Shown: positions 26,308 through 38,949 of the stretch, one piece after another
Position numbering within the stretch: position 1 is the stretch's first letter
Layout of the letters: each line of letters begins with the position of its first letter
NCBI GenBank assembly: GCA_022661535.1
Contig: JAKULF010000021.1
Coordinates: forward strand, 248,001 to 312,000
DNA: 64,000 nt
Direction of reading: 5' to 3'
DNA from: Eutypa lata
Lineage: Eukaryota > Ascomycota > Sordariomycetes > Xylariales > Diatrypaceae
Notes under the pieces: model-generated
Seen by the model: only the letters and a program-made list of their open reading frames with translations
The model's database searches: none
Told to the model about the DNA's origin: nothing
Translations under genes and position numbers: made by a program

Positions 26308-28563
26308 ATGGCAGACGCGAACCTCAAGCCCTCAGTGTCGGTGACCGACGTGAAGGTCCCGGCCAGCGGCGACGGTGTGCAGCAGGTGAACACCGCGTCC
26401 GTGGCTCTAGCGGCGGCCGTCGCCGAGCAGAAGCCCAAGCTCCTGTCTCCCAACATGATCAAGCTCTACGCTATCATGGGAATCGGCTACCTCGTCTCCA
26501 CCCTGAACGGCTTCGACAGCTCCCTCATGGGATCCATCAACGCCATGAAACCGTACCAGGAGACCTTCGGTCTGAACGGCGCCGGTTCCACCACCGGCAT
26601 CATCTTCATCATCTACAATTGCGGCCAGATTGCGAGTTTTCCCTGTAAGCCCCTCCCCTATCCCTCCCCTATTCGTGACACACCAACGCCGCCATCAGCT
26701 ATATGTGTGGGATCTAACCTTCGTTGCTAGTTTGCGGGATGATCGCCGACGGCTGGGGAAGAAGAATGTGTATCTTTGTAAGTGGCTGTCCCATCCTCCT
26801 GTATCTGCTCAGCCCTGTCACCCATGAGAATTACCCGCATGTTTGCGCTATGTTGAAAGCGCGGTACGACTCGTCATCAGGTCTCATACCTACAGACTTC
26901 TCCTCGGTCGTGAGACTAACACCATGTTAAAGATCGGATGCCTCATAGTTCTCGTAGGTACAGCAATCCAGGGGACAGCAAATTCCATCGGTCAATTCAT
27001 CGGTGGACGTTTTGTTCTTGGCTTTGGCGCATCCATTGCTTCGGCAGCCGGGCCTGCGTATACGGTCGAGCTAGCTCATCCCGCCTACCGAGGCACTATG
27101 GCTGGAATGTAAGTCATCTCCAAAGCCTTGTTGACTGACTAAAACTGACAAACCAGGTATAACAACTTCTGGTGGCTAGGTTTGTGTTCACTTGATAGCT
27201 GTAATCAGGAAGCTGTATTTTAATGCTCATAAAATAGGCAATATCCTGGCTGGGTGGACTACGTACGGTACAAACGAGTGAGTAACCCTGAAACATATCA
27301 TCTCATTCTACGCCAATTCACTGACTTCTGAAGGCATCTTCACGATTCCTGGGCTTGGAGAACGCCCACTATTGTACAGGCCGGTATGCCGGCTGTTGTT
27401 ATGCTTCTCATCATGTTTTTCCCCGAATCAGGTCAGTACTGTCACTCGTCATGCTCAGCGTCTAGTCTAACGAATTCATAGTATGTACTACTTTATATTT
27501 ACCACGTCCTGCATCTGGTCTAATGGCCAGTGGTGCATAATTCCTGTTAGAGAAGTAAACAAGATTGTGTTGACCTTTCATAACAGCCTCGATGGTTAAT
27601 CCATCATGACCGAGCAGAAGAGGCCCTCGCTATTTTCGCCAAGTATCATGGCGATGGCGACCCAAACTCTCCACTTGTACAGTTGCAATACCAAGAGATC
27701 GTCGAGGAATACCAGTTATGTCGTAATGACAACCCCTGGTGGGACTTCCGAGAGCTGGGGAACACCAAAGCCGCTCGTTATCGCCTGGCTATGGTCATTT
27801 GCATGGCCTTCTTTGGGCAATGGAGTGGGAATAACGTTGTCAGCTATTTTATGGTATGAAACCTTGCTGCTCTCCCCCTCCCCTCCCCTCCCCTCCTCCC
27901 CAACACTATTCCCATGGAACTGATATGTCATTCCAGCCCGAGATGATTAAAACCGCTGGGATCACCGACACCAGCACACAGCTCCTTATCAACGCCATCA
28001 ACCCGATCTTCTCGATGATGGGGGCCGTCTACGGAGCCACGCTCCTCGATAGGCTGGGTCGCCGCACTATGATGCTCGCCGGTCTGGCCGGGGCGCTGGT
28101 CTTCTACGTCATGCTGACGGCCTTCACGGCGCAGACGGCCAACCACCCCAGCCTATCGTACGGCACGATCGTGTCCATCTACCTATTCGGGATCTGTTTC
28201 GCGTGGGGGTTCACGCCGCTGCAGACGCTGTACGCGGTTGAGTGCCTGGAGAACCGGACGCGCGCCAAGGGGTCCGGCCTCAACTACCTGTTCCTCAACG
28301 TCGCCATGGTAGTCAACACGTACGGCATCAGCGTCGGCATGGAGGCCATCGGCTGGAAGCTGTACCTGGTCTACATCGTCTGGATCATGGTCGAGATCGT
28401 CGTCATCTACTTCTTCTTCGTCGAGACCGCCGGCAAGACTCTCGAGGAGCTCGGCGAGATCTTCGAGGCCAAGAACCCGCGGAAGGCTAGCACCAAGAAG
28501 GTCAAGGTCGACCTCGACGCTAGTGGGCGCGTTGTCGGCGTGGATGGCGAGATGAAGGTGTAG
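26308..28563 (+). CDS. MFS sugar transporter, lactose-permease-like
   Basis: A sugar porter of the major facilitator superfamily, 537 residues, likely a plasma-membrane lactose/H+ symporter. Eight exons: 26308-26644, 26731-26777, 26933-27108, 27157-27179, 27238-27277, 27334-27430, 27587-27853 and 27937-28563. The sum is divisible by three only if the gap 27431-27586 is removed as a twin intron (see its entry). Motifs in order: GYLVSTLNGFDSSLMG (helix 1), MIADGWGRRMCIF, GGRFVLGFGASI, AYRGTMAGMYNNFWWLG (built from three exons, one only 23 bases), FPESPRWL, FFGQWSGNNVVSYFMPEM, LLDRLGRRTMM and ETAGKTLEEL. These are standard sugar-porter signatures. The divergent GH2 beta-galactosidase next door supports lactose as substrate, as for lacpA beside bgaD in Aspergillus. 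The substrate is inferred from context. Confidence 0.85.
27431..27586 (+). other. Candidate [D1,2] spliceosomal twin intron (stwintron)
   Basis: The exon before ends at TCA (27430) and the next must begin at CCT (27587) to give FPESPRWL. No GT follows TCA directly. Removing an internal intron 27432-27481 (GTCAGT...branch TCTAACG...ATAG, 50 bases) joins G27431 to TATGTA, creating a perfect GTATGT donor. The rebuilt external intron then ends at AACAG 27586. A single intron from 27432 leaves the frame one base out. The only other solution I found needs a two-base exon and adds a residue inside a conserved motif. Confidence 0.7.
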
Positions 28564-29558
28564 GTAGTAGGTAGAGGTCTGGGAGTCCATGGTATATAGA
28601 GGATGATTCTATGTGGTGATAGTCATATTCTTGGATGAAACATGATATTTCGACGCGTTCCTACCTGACTCGTTAGTAGTACTCTATCTTAGTTATATGA
28701 TGCTACCAGAAGGGTTTCTACAAGGCCCCTTATTCAAGAACGATTCTTAGTGAATAGAGAGAGATGCCTTATATTCTTAAAATCTAACCAAGCTAATCAC
28801 CTGTCGACAGACATTATGCACTTTGAATTAGTGTATTTCGTTATCTCGACTCAATGTTGACCAACCAATTAGCGCCTCTTATTAAAGCATCTCACATCTA
28901 AAATAAGCAATATTTAAGTGACCAGTCCAGTCGTTAAGACTACTATAATAAAATACTGGACCTGGACAGCAGTTCATCATAAAGTTTTTTTTTTTGAAGT
29001 CACTGAAGCTTAAATCATAGTTGGTAATAACAAGTCAATTTACCGTATTACATACTAATTTCATTTAAAAGACTTCATAAATATGCATAGCATCAGCACC
29101 TGGCAATTCTGCAGTAACAGATTATCTCGAGTTGTCTTCCATGATAAGTCCTACCTAGCCTATATTCAGAGCCGAGCTACTTGAGCTCTACATATGACAC
29201 TGGTGAAATTTTAGGTGTTTTGGTTCTAAAGAATCTTATTTCCTTCCGTATAATAAGTCTACCTGACAGAACCACAATCCACCGTGTTACCGTCTAAAAG
29301 GGGTATCATCACTCTTAACCAAAATAACCACCACCACAACAACAGCCAGCGAGCGTGGCCCTATGAATAGAACTTCAGCCCCATAGTTGGAACAGAGCTA
29401 ACCGAATAAACCACCGTCCCAGAATACAATGTCGCCAATATATAGATCTACTAGTTGAACCAGAAAGCGCCCCAAAATGAAGATAGGTAAGAAGTAGATT
29501 TGAAGACGCCCAAAAAAAGAGAGGGAGGGATAGATCGGTGGATGGAGAGCGCAAGCTT
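28564..29558. other. Intergenic, AT-rich
   Basis: The 3' flanks of the permease gene and the next gene on the other strand. I see no gene or structured element; there is a T run near 28985. Confidence 0.5.
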
Positions 29559-32500
29559 TTAAACACTACCCACACCACGGTCCTCGAGACTCTCGTCCCA
29601 TCCACCAGTGCTGAGCAGGAACTCGCCAACGCGCTCCTTGACGCTCTTCATAGCATCACCCAGGGCACCGATCCACTGGTCCTGGACGACGCGAACCTTC
29701 TCCTTCAGGTCTTCGGTCAGGGAGTCCATCTCGACGCGGCGCTCCGCCTCGACACAAGCGGCATCGCGGCCGTCGGCCTCGGCAACCTTAGCGCGGGCCC
29801 CGACCACCGCCTCCTTGACCTCGTGCAGCAGGCACTGCAGGTTCGTCTGGGACTCGATGAACTGGTACGTGCTCTTCTCGGCGTGCAGCAGCAGGCTGAA
29901 CAGGTACTGCAGCGGGTGGCGGTGGTACACCGGGTTCTCGTCGTACTCGGCGGCGGGGATCTGGATGCGGAACCCGGCGCCGAGCGAAGGGGGGATCTTG
30001 TCGAGCAGGCGCCGCAGCGGCGGCGCGATGTCCCAGAACGCGTTGAGCTGCATGGCGACGCCGCGGCCGACGGTGTCCTCGACGGCGGCCCGGAACTCCC
30101 GGGCGCGCTGCAGGGCCTCGCCGGCGGACGCCGCGCGCCGCTTGGCCGCGTCCTCGGCGAAGAAGGCCTCGGCGCCCCGCAGCTTCTCGCCGTTGCCGCT
30201 GACCCGGTACGGGATGAGCACCATGTCGCGGTAGCGGTCGTTGCGGTCCGTCAGCAGGTCGTAGATCTCGCGGTGCAGCGCCTCGCGCGCCTCGAAGATC
30301 CACTTGAGCAGCGTCAGCTTCTCCAGCAGCTCCGGCTGCTCGTCCCCTTCCTCCTGCGGCAGGTTCGGGTCGTTGGTCGCCGACGCCGGGAGCAGCCCCG
30401 CCCGCAGCTCGTCGTACAGCGCGGTCGCTTGCGCGATCCGGCCCGTCAGCATCTCGTTGAGCGGCATGACCACCCGCGTTTGGAACCCGTCGAAGTCGCG
30501 CTTCTCCATGTCCTTCGATTGCGCTTGCTCTTGCTGTTGGCTGTCGGCTTCGATGGCTGCCGCGTCCGCGTACGACATGTGACCGGCGGCGACTTGGGTT
30601 TGGATGTTCGTCCGCAGGGCCCGCCGTCGCTCCGATGCCGCTGCTGCTTCTTCTTCGCGCCGCTTCGAGCTCTCTGCTTTGAACTGCTCCTTTGTCGCCT
30701 GTAGCTCTCGTAGGTCACTGAGCGCGCGCACTTGCACTCGGATGGATGTTAGCTCCGGGTGGTTGTTGTTGACGGCCGGGTGATGACGTGGGTACGGTGG
30801 TGGTAGTGTCACTAGGCGTGACACATCGAGGTGCGAGGGACTCGGTGTGTTAGGTGTAGGTGTGCCGATAGATTGTAGAGACTGTCGGAATGGCTGTGGT
30901 GTCACCATGTTTGGGCTCGCGTATTCGGAGTTCGGTTGTTGCTCGTGCCAGCCTACCTTCTCGGGTGGGTATTCGCTCGAGGAGGCGTATGGGTTATTCG
31001 AGGTCGACTGGCCCTCTGCACTGCTACCAGGCGTGTCCTCCCATTGCAGAGCCTCTCTCGCTTCCTTCGGGACTCCCATGTATTTCGACTCCCGCTTCGT
31101 CCTCTCGAGCCGGCCGCCCTCCCCCTGGGAATCCGCCTCCCACCATCGGCTTGCAGGCCGGCCCCGAGAATCCGCCTCGTCGAACGCTTCGCTAACGCTC
31201 ATGCTGAGTATCGGTGATAATGACGGCATGTACTGCTGCTGCGAGTTCCAGTTCGTGCTTCCCGATGCCCCATTGATGACGGGCGAATGCTGTTGCTGTA
31301 GTTGTTGTTGTTGTGGTAGGCCCGCAGATGGCGGCGCTGAGTTAGATTGCACTGGATCGCGAACTGCGGACCCAAAAGAGTTCCGCTGCGATTTCGGTTC
31401 CGATGTTTGAGGCGTCCACTCGCCTGTCTGCGATGCCCCCGAGTCGCGCCTCGGAGGGTTCATGGGCCGGAAGAGATCCCTCGTCAGATCGAAGATCTCC
31501 GAGCCCATGGCTCCGATGGCGGACGAATACCTCTCTCTACGTAATCTGGATTCGCTCACGATGAAGTCTGTAAATAGCTTCACCCGGTCGGCATCCGACT
31601 TGGCGGTGGCTTCGGCTTGGGCGAAAGTCTGGAACCGTTCGATGCTGCCTTGGCAGAACTGGTCGGCTGTCTGACTTATAACAGTATGTTTCGGCATGAG
31701 CTTCGCTGAGACGGGTGTTGATATGAGGCTTCCTATCGAGCTGTGAATCTCTGGTCGCGTCTGGGAAGAGCTCGAAGCCGAGCGGCTTTGTGGTGGTGGT
31801 GTCGGGAGTGATTTCGGAGCCACGACATGTCCATTTTCATTAGCTGGATATGTTTTCTGGGAGTGCGGCGAGAACGGAGGTGTTGCTGTTTCCGGATGGA
31901 GACCGGCGGAGGGCCGGGGCGTTGAATTCCTAGAATCTATGTTGTCATCGGAATCTAGTAAGATGCTTCTACCGCTCCGGGGAGTCCCCCTATGCACCGA
32001 GACGCGCCGGGATAGGTTCGAGCCTTGGGGCACGATGATATTGGATAAGGGTTGAGCGCCCGCCTCTACCTCTCCATGGCTTTGTCTTGTCCGACTTTCC
32101 GTACGTCTTTCACGAAGTGATTTTTCTCCCCGCACCGCACCAGTTCTATTCAAGCCGCCGCCAGCCGAGCTCGATCCAGAGCCCGATGCCGAATCGGGTG
32201 GGACGGCTGTGCTACCGCTCTCGACACTAGATGTATCGATCGTCAAGCCCGATGAGTTAGGCGACCTACCGCGTCTCTGGCGCCCATCCTCAGTCCAATC
32301 GGCTGGAGTGGGTGGCACGGGTCCGAGAGCAGTCACTCCGCTAGGTGGGGGTCGCCTTGTAGGCGGCGATAGAATAGGTTCGGTTGTCCTACTAAGACTT
32401 TGTGATCTAGATTGAGGTGGCGGAGGAACTGGTGGGGGTGGTGGGAGAGGCATGCCGGGTCCCCATCTCGATTGTGAGGTTGATCTCGACCGGGCTGAAG

Positions 32501-33262
32501 TCGGCGTATCGATCGCGCTGGCAGAAGCGGCCCTCCGTGCACTAGGTGGAATTGCAGATTGATCGGCGACGTCTGTCCTCTCTAGCACGCGGGGAATTTG
32601 GACCGTCAAAGGCTGTGGTCGGGATATTGACAATGGGGGATGAATATCCGGTGGCGAATTCGTATTCTCCCTATCTCTTCGCCTGCTTAGAGACGGTAGG
32701 CCGAAGCGCCTCTCCCTCGAAGCCCCACGACCACCCGAGCCCGGCGGAGGCGGGAAGTTGTGAGCCGACTGGGGTTCCGGCGATGGCCGATGCATGTTTG
32801 CAGGCACGCGCGCCGCTGATATATTGGCCGGCGGCGTTTCAAATGCGCCGCTGATTGGTCTCTGACTCCGGGGAGGAGAATAAGGAGGTGGCGGGAGAGG
32901 CGGTGACGCTGACAACGATATTAGCTATCCTTTTGTTTCTGTATCTACACAATTTAGTGTATATAGAAGGGAAAAAAATGAAAATGCTCACCTTGTGCCT
33001 CCTGTACCGAGGCGATCTGAGGGAATGTGTGAGTCCGCTCCGGAGCATGGGCGGGAGAAGGTCCCCATTCTTGTGGGTTATACGGTTGGATTGAGCTTGC
33101 CGGCGTCTGGGCCGGGGCTGCTGAGTACGGGTAAGACGAATGGACCGACACAGCCGAGTGCGGTGTGTGCATCTGGTTGTGAAATCCTCCCAAAGACGTC
33201 ATGAGCGGGTTGAGTGTCTGACGAAGTCGCGATGTGGCATCGCGACTAGTCGTCATCGTCAT
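29559..33262 (-). CDS. Large proline/serine-rich protein of unknown function
   Basis: A 1206-residue protein in two exons, 33262-32992 and 32908-29559, joined by a GT-AG intron that gives VQEAQASPPLPPPPYSPP. I do not recognise a named family. The first 400 residues are rich in Pro and Ser, with two PPxY motifs (PPPPYSPP and TLPPPYPRHH), which can bind WW domains, and a proline run LPPPPPVPPPP. A helical segment follows around residues 500-600 (TADQFCQGSIERFQTF...FTDFIVSESRLRRERYSS). After another disordered stretch, a long mostly helical C-terminal part of about 350 residues carries coiled-coil-like RREEEAAAASERRRALR and a compact end. This looks like a scaffold or trafficking adaptor, but that is only inference from composition. 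It has no signal peptide or membrane segment. The start is the first of two nearby ATGs. Confidence 0.75.
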
Positions 33263-35691
33263 TTTTCGAGTGGCCGTGCTATCTTTGCTGATGGAACTTC
33301 GGGGACATCAATCCTCCTTGCCACGCTATTTTATGCCCCTCACACTCTCTCTTTTCTTTCCCTGGAAACGCGCAAAGAACCAAATTAAACCCGTTGTTTT
33401 TCCTACCCCTTAACAGCCACTTTACAACAGAGGTCTTCCAGTCGACGATGGTAGCCTTTCTCGTTTTGCTTTTACCTCTCTACCTGACTCTCTCTACCTT
33501 CACCTCACCCTAGTACTGAAGAAACGTGAAGCGACGTTGTCCTGCTCTAATTCCCATGACCTGAAATAGTGTACGAAGAACCAGTCGTGTCTGTCTGTAT
33601 GTGTGTGTGTTTGTGTGTTTATGTTGGTGTATATTGGTAGATAGGCCTGAGTGGCGCGGCTCAGAAGAGTTTTGTGTAAGTGTGGTGGTCTCGGGTGAGA
33701 CTACTGCAGAGGGTGCAGGAGATAAAAAGGGATCATAACGAATGGGCAATATATCGATCAACTCCTAAAGCCGGGGGTATTCTAGCCTCTTGGCATGAAC
33801 GTAGATACCTTAGTGTACAACAATCTTTGGTTTCAACTCCTAGCTACATGACTAGTTCTAACAGGCCGTAATCGATGTTATGGGGATAGTCAGCAGCCTT
33901 TTTTGGGAAGTGCCGTGATGAACCTTGAGGTTCACCGCAAGCTTCTCCTATGAACCATTCCACATATGAGGGACTTATAGGTACAAATACCCACTACTCT
34001 CAGCTATGTACTTAACTACCCTATCGGGACGGGTATACCATATAACATGGTATCATCAGCTGGGTTGGGCTGGACTGGGCTGTCCCTACCATTGTGCGTT
34101 GTGCGTATAGACGTGTATATCGAGAGAGCATAACACCGGTATTACCTACATAAATGTGTGTGTGATCTGTTACTGTAGGTACTGCGAGTAACAGAACGTA
34201 ACCTCCATGCATATATGTGCATAAAGTTAATGTATGGATGGCTTGGCCTTACTATGACTAGGCCAGCTAGGGCCAAAAAGGACATAAAGTGGTCTCATAC
34301 TTGCCTCGCCTTGACTTCCTATCGCATGACTAGCTGGCAGTTGTGTTGCATTGCATATCAAGACATGTCCATCGCAGAGGTGCAAAATTGGGACCCCATC
34401 AACCATCAACGATATTGCATGAGGGGAAAAGAAGAGGCACGGGAGAGGGGGGGGCAAGGGAGGTCGGGGCGTCCAGGGGGAGGACACGCATCGCAGGGAT
34501 ATGGCTAGGAGAAGGGGGAGAAGAGACGGTATAAGATAAGTGATTGGTTGATAACCCCGGCATCTTGACATGGGGCAGGTCTATATTTGGAAGCTCTAAG
34601 GTCATAGGCGTAGATAATTGGTTCATATCGAGACATGCTTGTGGATTTGACCTGCGGGCGCTTAAAAAGTGGCCTCATCAGGTCTCGTTCCCGGTTCCAG
34701 GCGATGATGAATCGAACATCTTTTATATAGTGCTTCTCTTATGTCGTATGTGTGTGCGAAGTACAATACCAACGCCTGTCAATTCCCCGCTATGGCCCTA
34801 TACTTACCAAGCAAGCAAGCCTATCTAGTGTACTTCCTATGCCTATCTACATATGTATATGACTGCGGTACCTACATACACGCATTTGCATTGCATCGAT
34901 ATAATTAATTACTAGGCGTTATGATGAGCAGGACTTAAATAGAATCGTGTGAATTAAGGATTGAAGATTAAGGTCTAGTTATGAAGTATGAGGCTACCTC
35001 CAAGTAGGCTGGTAGGTAATGTTAAGTGTGTAAGACACGGGTAGGTGCTGTAACTCTTCATAATGAGTTGGCCTGTCAAACCTTTCTTTTACTTAGGTAC
35101 ATATATTACCATCGGAACTATACCTATATCTAAGTTGCTAATCGTCTTCAACGACATATAGTTTGGTGGATTGCCACACAGAAACAGTGCCACCCATTAT
35201 GTAGATGATGCAAGAGGCGGCCTATAACATCATTCAATACAGGTGGTCTACACTAGGTAGGAATGTCTTTGCTGCGAAGTAACCCTTCTGCCCTTCAACG
35301 TTGGAGGGAAGGAGCTCGGAAGGCAATCGGAAAGTGACCGTGAATGAGCACACAGGAGGCAGCTGGGCGTGCAGATCCTCCATGCCTTGTATGCCTTGTA
35401 TGCGATGGACCCCAACATATGTGTGTGTCTCTTGGCGTACCAAACTACTAATCTCATGAAGTCGATATATTCGATATATATACTTCGCATACAATACCAC
35501 TTTCTACGTAGTAGTAGGAAGCAGGAATAGCATTCTTTAGCATTGATACGATACACGGGACCGAGACGCTGAAAGCAACAGAATATATTACTACTAGGAA
35601 TTCTATATATATACTTGAGCATTACATAGATTCCTCCTCGGTCGTGAATCTGCTAATACAAGAGCATGTAGTACTTTCAAAGCTTACAGGT

Positions 35692-35719
35692 TCTCTCTCT
35701 CACACACACACACACACAC
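35692..35719. repeat. CT/CA compound microsatellite
   Basis: A CT run of about nine bases is followed directly by CA repeats from 35701 to 35719. Confidence 0.85.
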
Positions 35720-37232
35720 GGACACACATGTATCCGGAGGCGGTGGCCACCGTTTTGACAGCAGCCCACCTCAACCGAGCGAGGAGAAGTAGCAGGCCAA
35801 CTGGACCCCCACAAGCAACCGCATATAAACGTACATACATGAATATGTATGTACAGTATGTGGGTGAGTCCGGGATCAAGACCCAGAGGTTTGGAGCCGG
35901 TTGTGATTCCGGCCACAGATAGAGGGTTGGTTAAAAATAGAAACGTTAAAAGTTGTCTTCGGGGTATATTTCCGTTACAAGTTAATAACTACTAGAATAC
36001 CGCTCATACATATTACATATTCATAGCATACGTAGTATAGCATATCATTATGCAATTAGTCATGATCTTGACCTATGTGTTTACCTCCTGGTTACGTAGT
36101 TACCCGCTTCTATATAAAGATGTCCAAGATCTCGTAACAAGAAACGCATGCAGTTAATATCTATGCCGCTTTGCTAAAGATATCTATCTGGTCTCATTAA
36201 CGGACACGACAGGAATAGCTTCATTCGCAACCTTGACAGTCTGAAGCACGAAATAGTGCTAGCACACCTGATATCACTCAATCACCTAACTACGTAGCAT
36301 ACTTACCTAGGTAATATGTATTGGTAATGCCTACGTGATACCTATGGGTGACGGGTTAAGAGGGATAACCATGTACACGGAGAGACTCACCCATTTGTGG
36401 ATATGGAAGTGAGCAATGGGATAAGTCAAGTTAAGTTAAGTGATATGGCTAGGGCCACATGTATTTAGTTTCGCCCGTGTGTTCCTCAAGATCCGGTAAG
36501 GCAACTAGTATTGTACATCGACGGCAGCTTGGGTCGGTATCAATCAAGGATTGCGTATAGATTTACTGGGTAGGGACTTTAAAGCCGAAGTGGGTGCGTG
36601 CGTGTGTGTGTGACTTCAATAGTTGAAGGTTCTAAATGCCTGGCACCTGTCACATCCAATCATGCTACTGTAATATCTTTACTGTAATCTCCTTTACGAG
36701 ATGATTCACTCTTCACTGTTCCTGTAAAAATAAAACCTCAATATTTAGAGTTCAATCAGATTGCTACTCAAATAGATCCTTCGTTAGTCTAGGTACTGCA
36801 TAGCAGATCAATCAATCAATTAATCGATCAATTAATCTGGATGTGAGATATCTGCAAGGGTCGGGCTCTAGGTGCTGTTAGAAATTTAAAGCAATCAATA
36901 TCACACATACCTCAATAAGCTCCCCTATTACATGCCTACATACTTACCTACCTGCCAACATACCTACCTCGCTGACATACTGCATACCTACGTCGAACAG
37001 CCCCTCCTTCTACCCCTCGGTTTCACACCTGATAAGTACATAACTACCCCACCTCTATCGGCGCTGGCCTTTTCCCGTCGCCGAAGCATTTCTTCAAGTC
37101 CCGTCGCCCTTGAGGTCCCTGCAAGGTCCCCGCCAGTAGAATTCCATAGATGCCTTTAGGTGGGGTACCTTCGCCCCGTCAGCCACCTACACATACCAAG
37201 TCAGCCTAGCCTTGTCTTGTCTCCATTGGTTC

Positions 37233-37245
37233 TTCTAGAGGTTTC
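37233..37245. promoter_or_regulatory. Candidate heat-shock element upstream of AHA1
   Basis: TTCTAGAGGTTTC matches the three-unit consensus TTCnnGAAnnTTC with one mismatch. It lies about 590 bp before the AHA1 ATG. AHA1 genes are known heat-shock targets, so the site is plausible, but the motif is short. Confidence 0.3.
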
Positions 37246-37824
37246 TGCAATTCTTTCCATTCTCGTCTTTTTTTTACTCTCCTCTCCTCGCGAACTCGAA
37301 AGAAGATTTGAGACGACGTCGTTCGGCCTCGTGCCCTTCGTCTCTTTCCTTTCAATTCCCACTTCTTCCATTCGTCCCGTTCTTGTTGCTACATACATTC
37401 ACACATTGTAGTCACAGTTCGGTAGCAATATTAACTGGTAAATCTCGACTTGACTCAGGTAACACTTGGTCGTCTCGACCACATCTCACCCACCTGCCTA
37501 TATCCACACTACATACTGTAAGTTTACTTCATTTCTCTATCTATCATATTGTCTCCTACCTATAGTTGTTTATTCGAGACAATACCCTATCATGATGATA
37601 TACCAGCTGGCACCAGTCATAGAGCGACTTGTACTCCCTTTCCTTGATGACCAAATGCTGTGTGGTCCACCAGACCCTTTATCTGATTTTACTGTTGTAT
37701 CTTGAACATTGTCTTTTGATCAGAACTTATCCGAGACCAAGTACTAACTTCAATACAGTCTAATAGTAGACCTGCCTCTCAGCCCCCTTCCTTGTCACTT
37801 ACCTAGTAATTACAAATCAATAAA

Positions 37825-38949
37825 ATGGCGCTGCACAACCCAAACAACTGGCATTGGGTCAGCAAGCCTGTCGGTGAATGGACTCAGCAATGGTTCGGGA
37901 AGACTCTGACTGGAATCTCGGCTGAAGACGGAGATGTCAATGCCAAGATCACAAAGGTCGTCAGTATGGATGGCGATGTTGATGTCAACCAGCGGAAGGG
38001 AAAGGTCATCACCATCTACGATGTCAAGCTTATCTTAGAATACTCTGGAGCAGCTCCCGGTGAAGAAGACGTCTCTGGTACCATCACTGTGCCCGAAGTC
38101 GCTCATGACACCGAGGAGGAGGAATTTGTCGTATGTAGAAAACCCAACGTAGAGTGGAAGGATCACAACCCCACTAACATAAATGCCGTCAGTTCGAAAT
38201 CGACATTCACTCCGAGACCAAGGAGAAGCAGGTTGTCAAAGACCTCGTGCGCTCCAAGATCGTGCCCCAGCTACGGAAGGAGTTCCTGCAGCTTGCGCCT
38301 GCTTTGATTGCCGAGCATGGCAAGGATATCCAGCATGCCGCTGGCGCGAACCCTTCTAGTGGATTTTCTACTCCCAAGTATCATGCTCCTAGTAAACCCG
38401 CCGAGAAGTCCGCTACGACTAGTGCACAGCGTAATAGCGGCAGTATTGTAAACACCACGACCGTGACAGACCAGGAAGAGTTTCGCACCACGGCCGAGGA
38501 GCTGTACAAGACCTTCACCGAACCCGATCGTCTCGCTGCTTTCACTCGTGCCCCTCCGAAGAAATTCGAGGGCGCCAAGAAGGGCGGCAAGTTCGAGCTG
38601 TTCGATGGTAACGTAGCTGGCGAGTTCCTAGAGCTCGAACAGCCTACCAAGATCGTCCAGTCGTGGCGGCTCAACCAATGGCCCGCCGGCCACTACTCTA
38701 GACAGGTCATCGAGTTCGATCAGAACGATGTCGATGGCGTGACCGTGATGCGGGTCACATGGACTGGTGTTCCCGTTGGCCAAGAGGACGTGACCAAGCG
38801 GAACTGGGGCGAGTATTACGTGAGAAGCATCAAGCTGACGTTTGGGTAAGTTCAAGTCACCCCCTTCCATAACTGCAGAGAGAAACAACTTGATTCGTTC
38901 ATATTTTCTCTAACCACCGCCTACACACAGATTTGGCACTATTCTATAA
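37825..38949 (+). CDS. AHA1: Activator of Hsp90 ATPase Aha1
   Basis: A 325-residue co-chaperone that binds Hsp90 and stimulates its ATPase. Three exons: 37825-38130, 38193-38845 and 38931-38949; the last codes only for the end of GFGTIL. The N-terminal Aha1 domain opens with NPNNWHWVSKPVGEW, the conserved NxNNWHW-type motif, and continues through KVITIYDVKLILEYSG. A Ser/Thr/Ala-rich linker follows near residues 160-195. The C-terminal AHSA1 (START-like) domain begins TAEELYKTFTEPDRLAAFTR and contains GGKFELFDGNVAGEF, KIVQSWRLNQWPAGHYS and TWTGVPVGQED, all typical of the family. Length and both domains match known Aha1 proteins. It lies alone after a long intergenic region with a candidate heat-shock element. 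Confidence 0.93.

Larger units (their letters stand above)
33263..37824. other. Long intergenic region
   Basis: About 4.5 kb without a supported gene. It has GT repeats near 33600 and 36598, the CT/CA microsatellite at 35692-35719, many ACCTA/TAGGT elements and AT-rich runs. The last 900 bp are C/T-rich and probably hold the AHA1 promoter and leader. Confidence 0.55.

Noticed and set aside
27432..27586. Two-base exon TG at 27531-27532 as an alternative to the stwintron
   Set aside because: It restores the frame but inserts a Val in the conserved PESPRWL motif and needs an exon too small for normal splicing.
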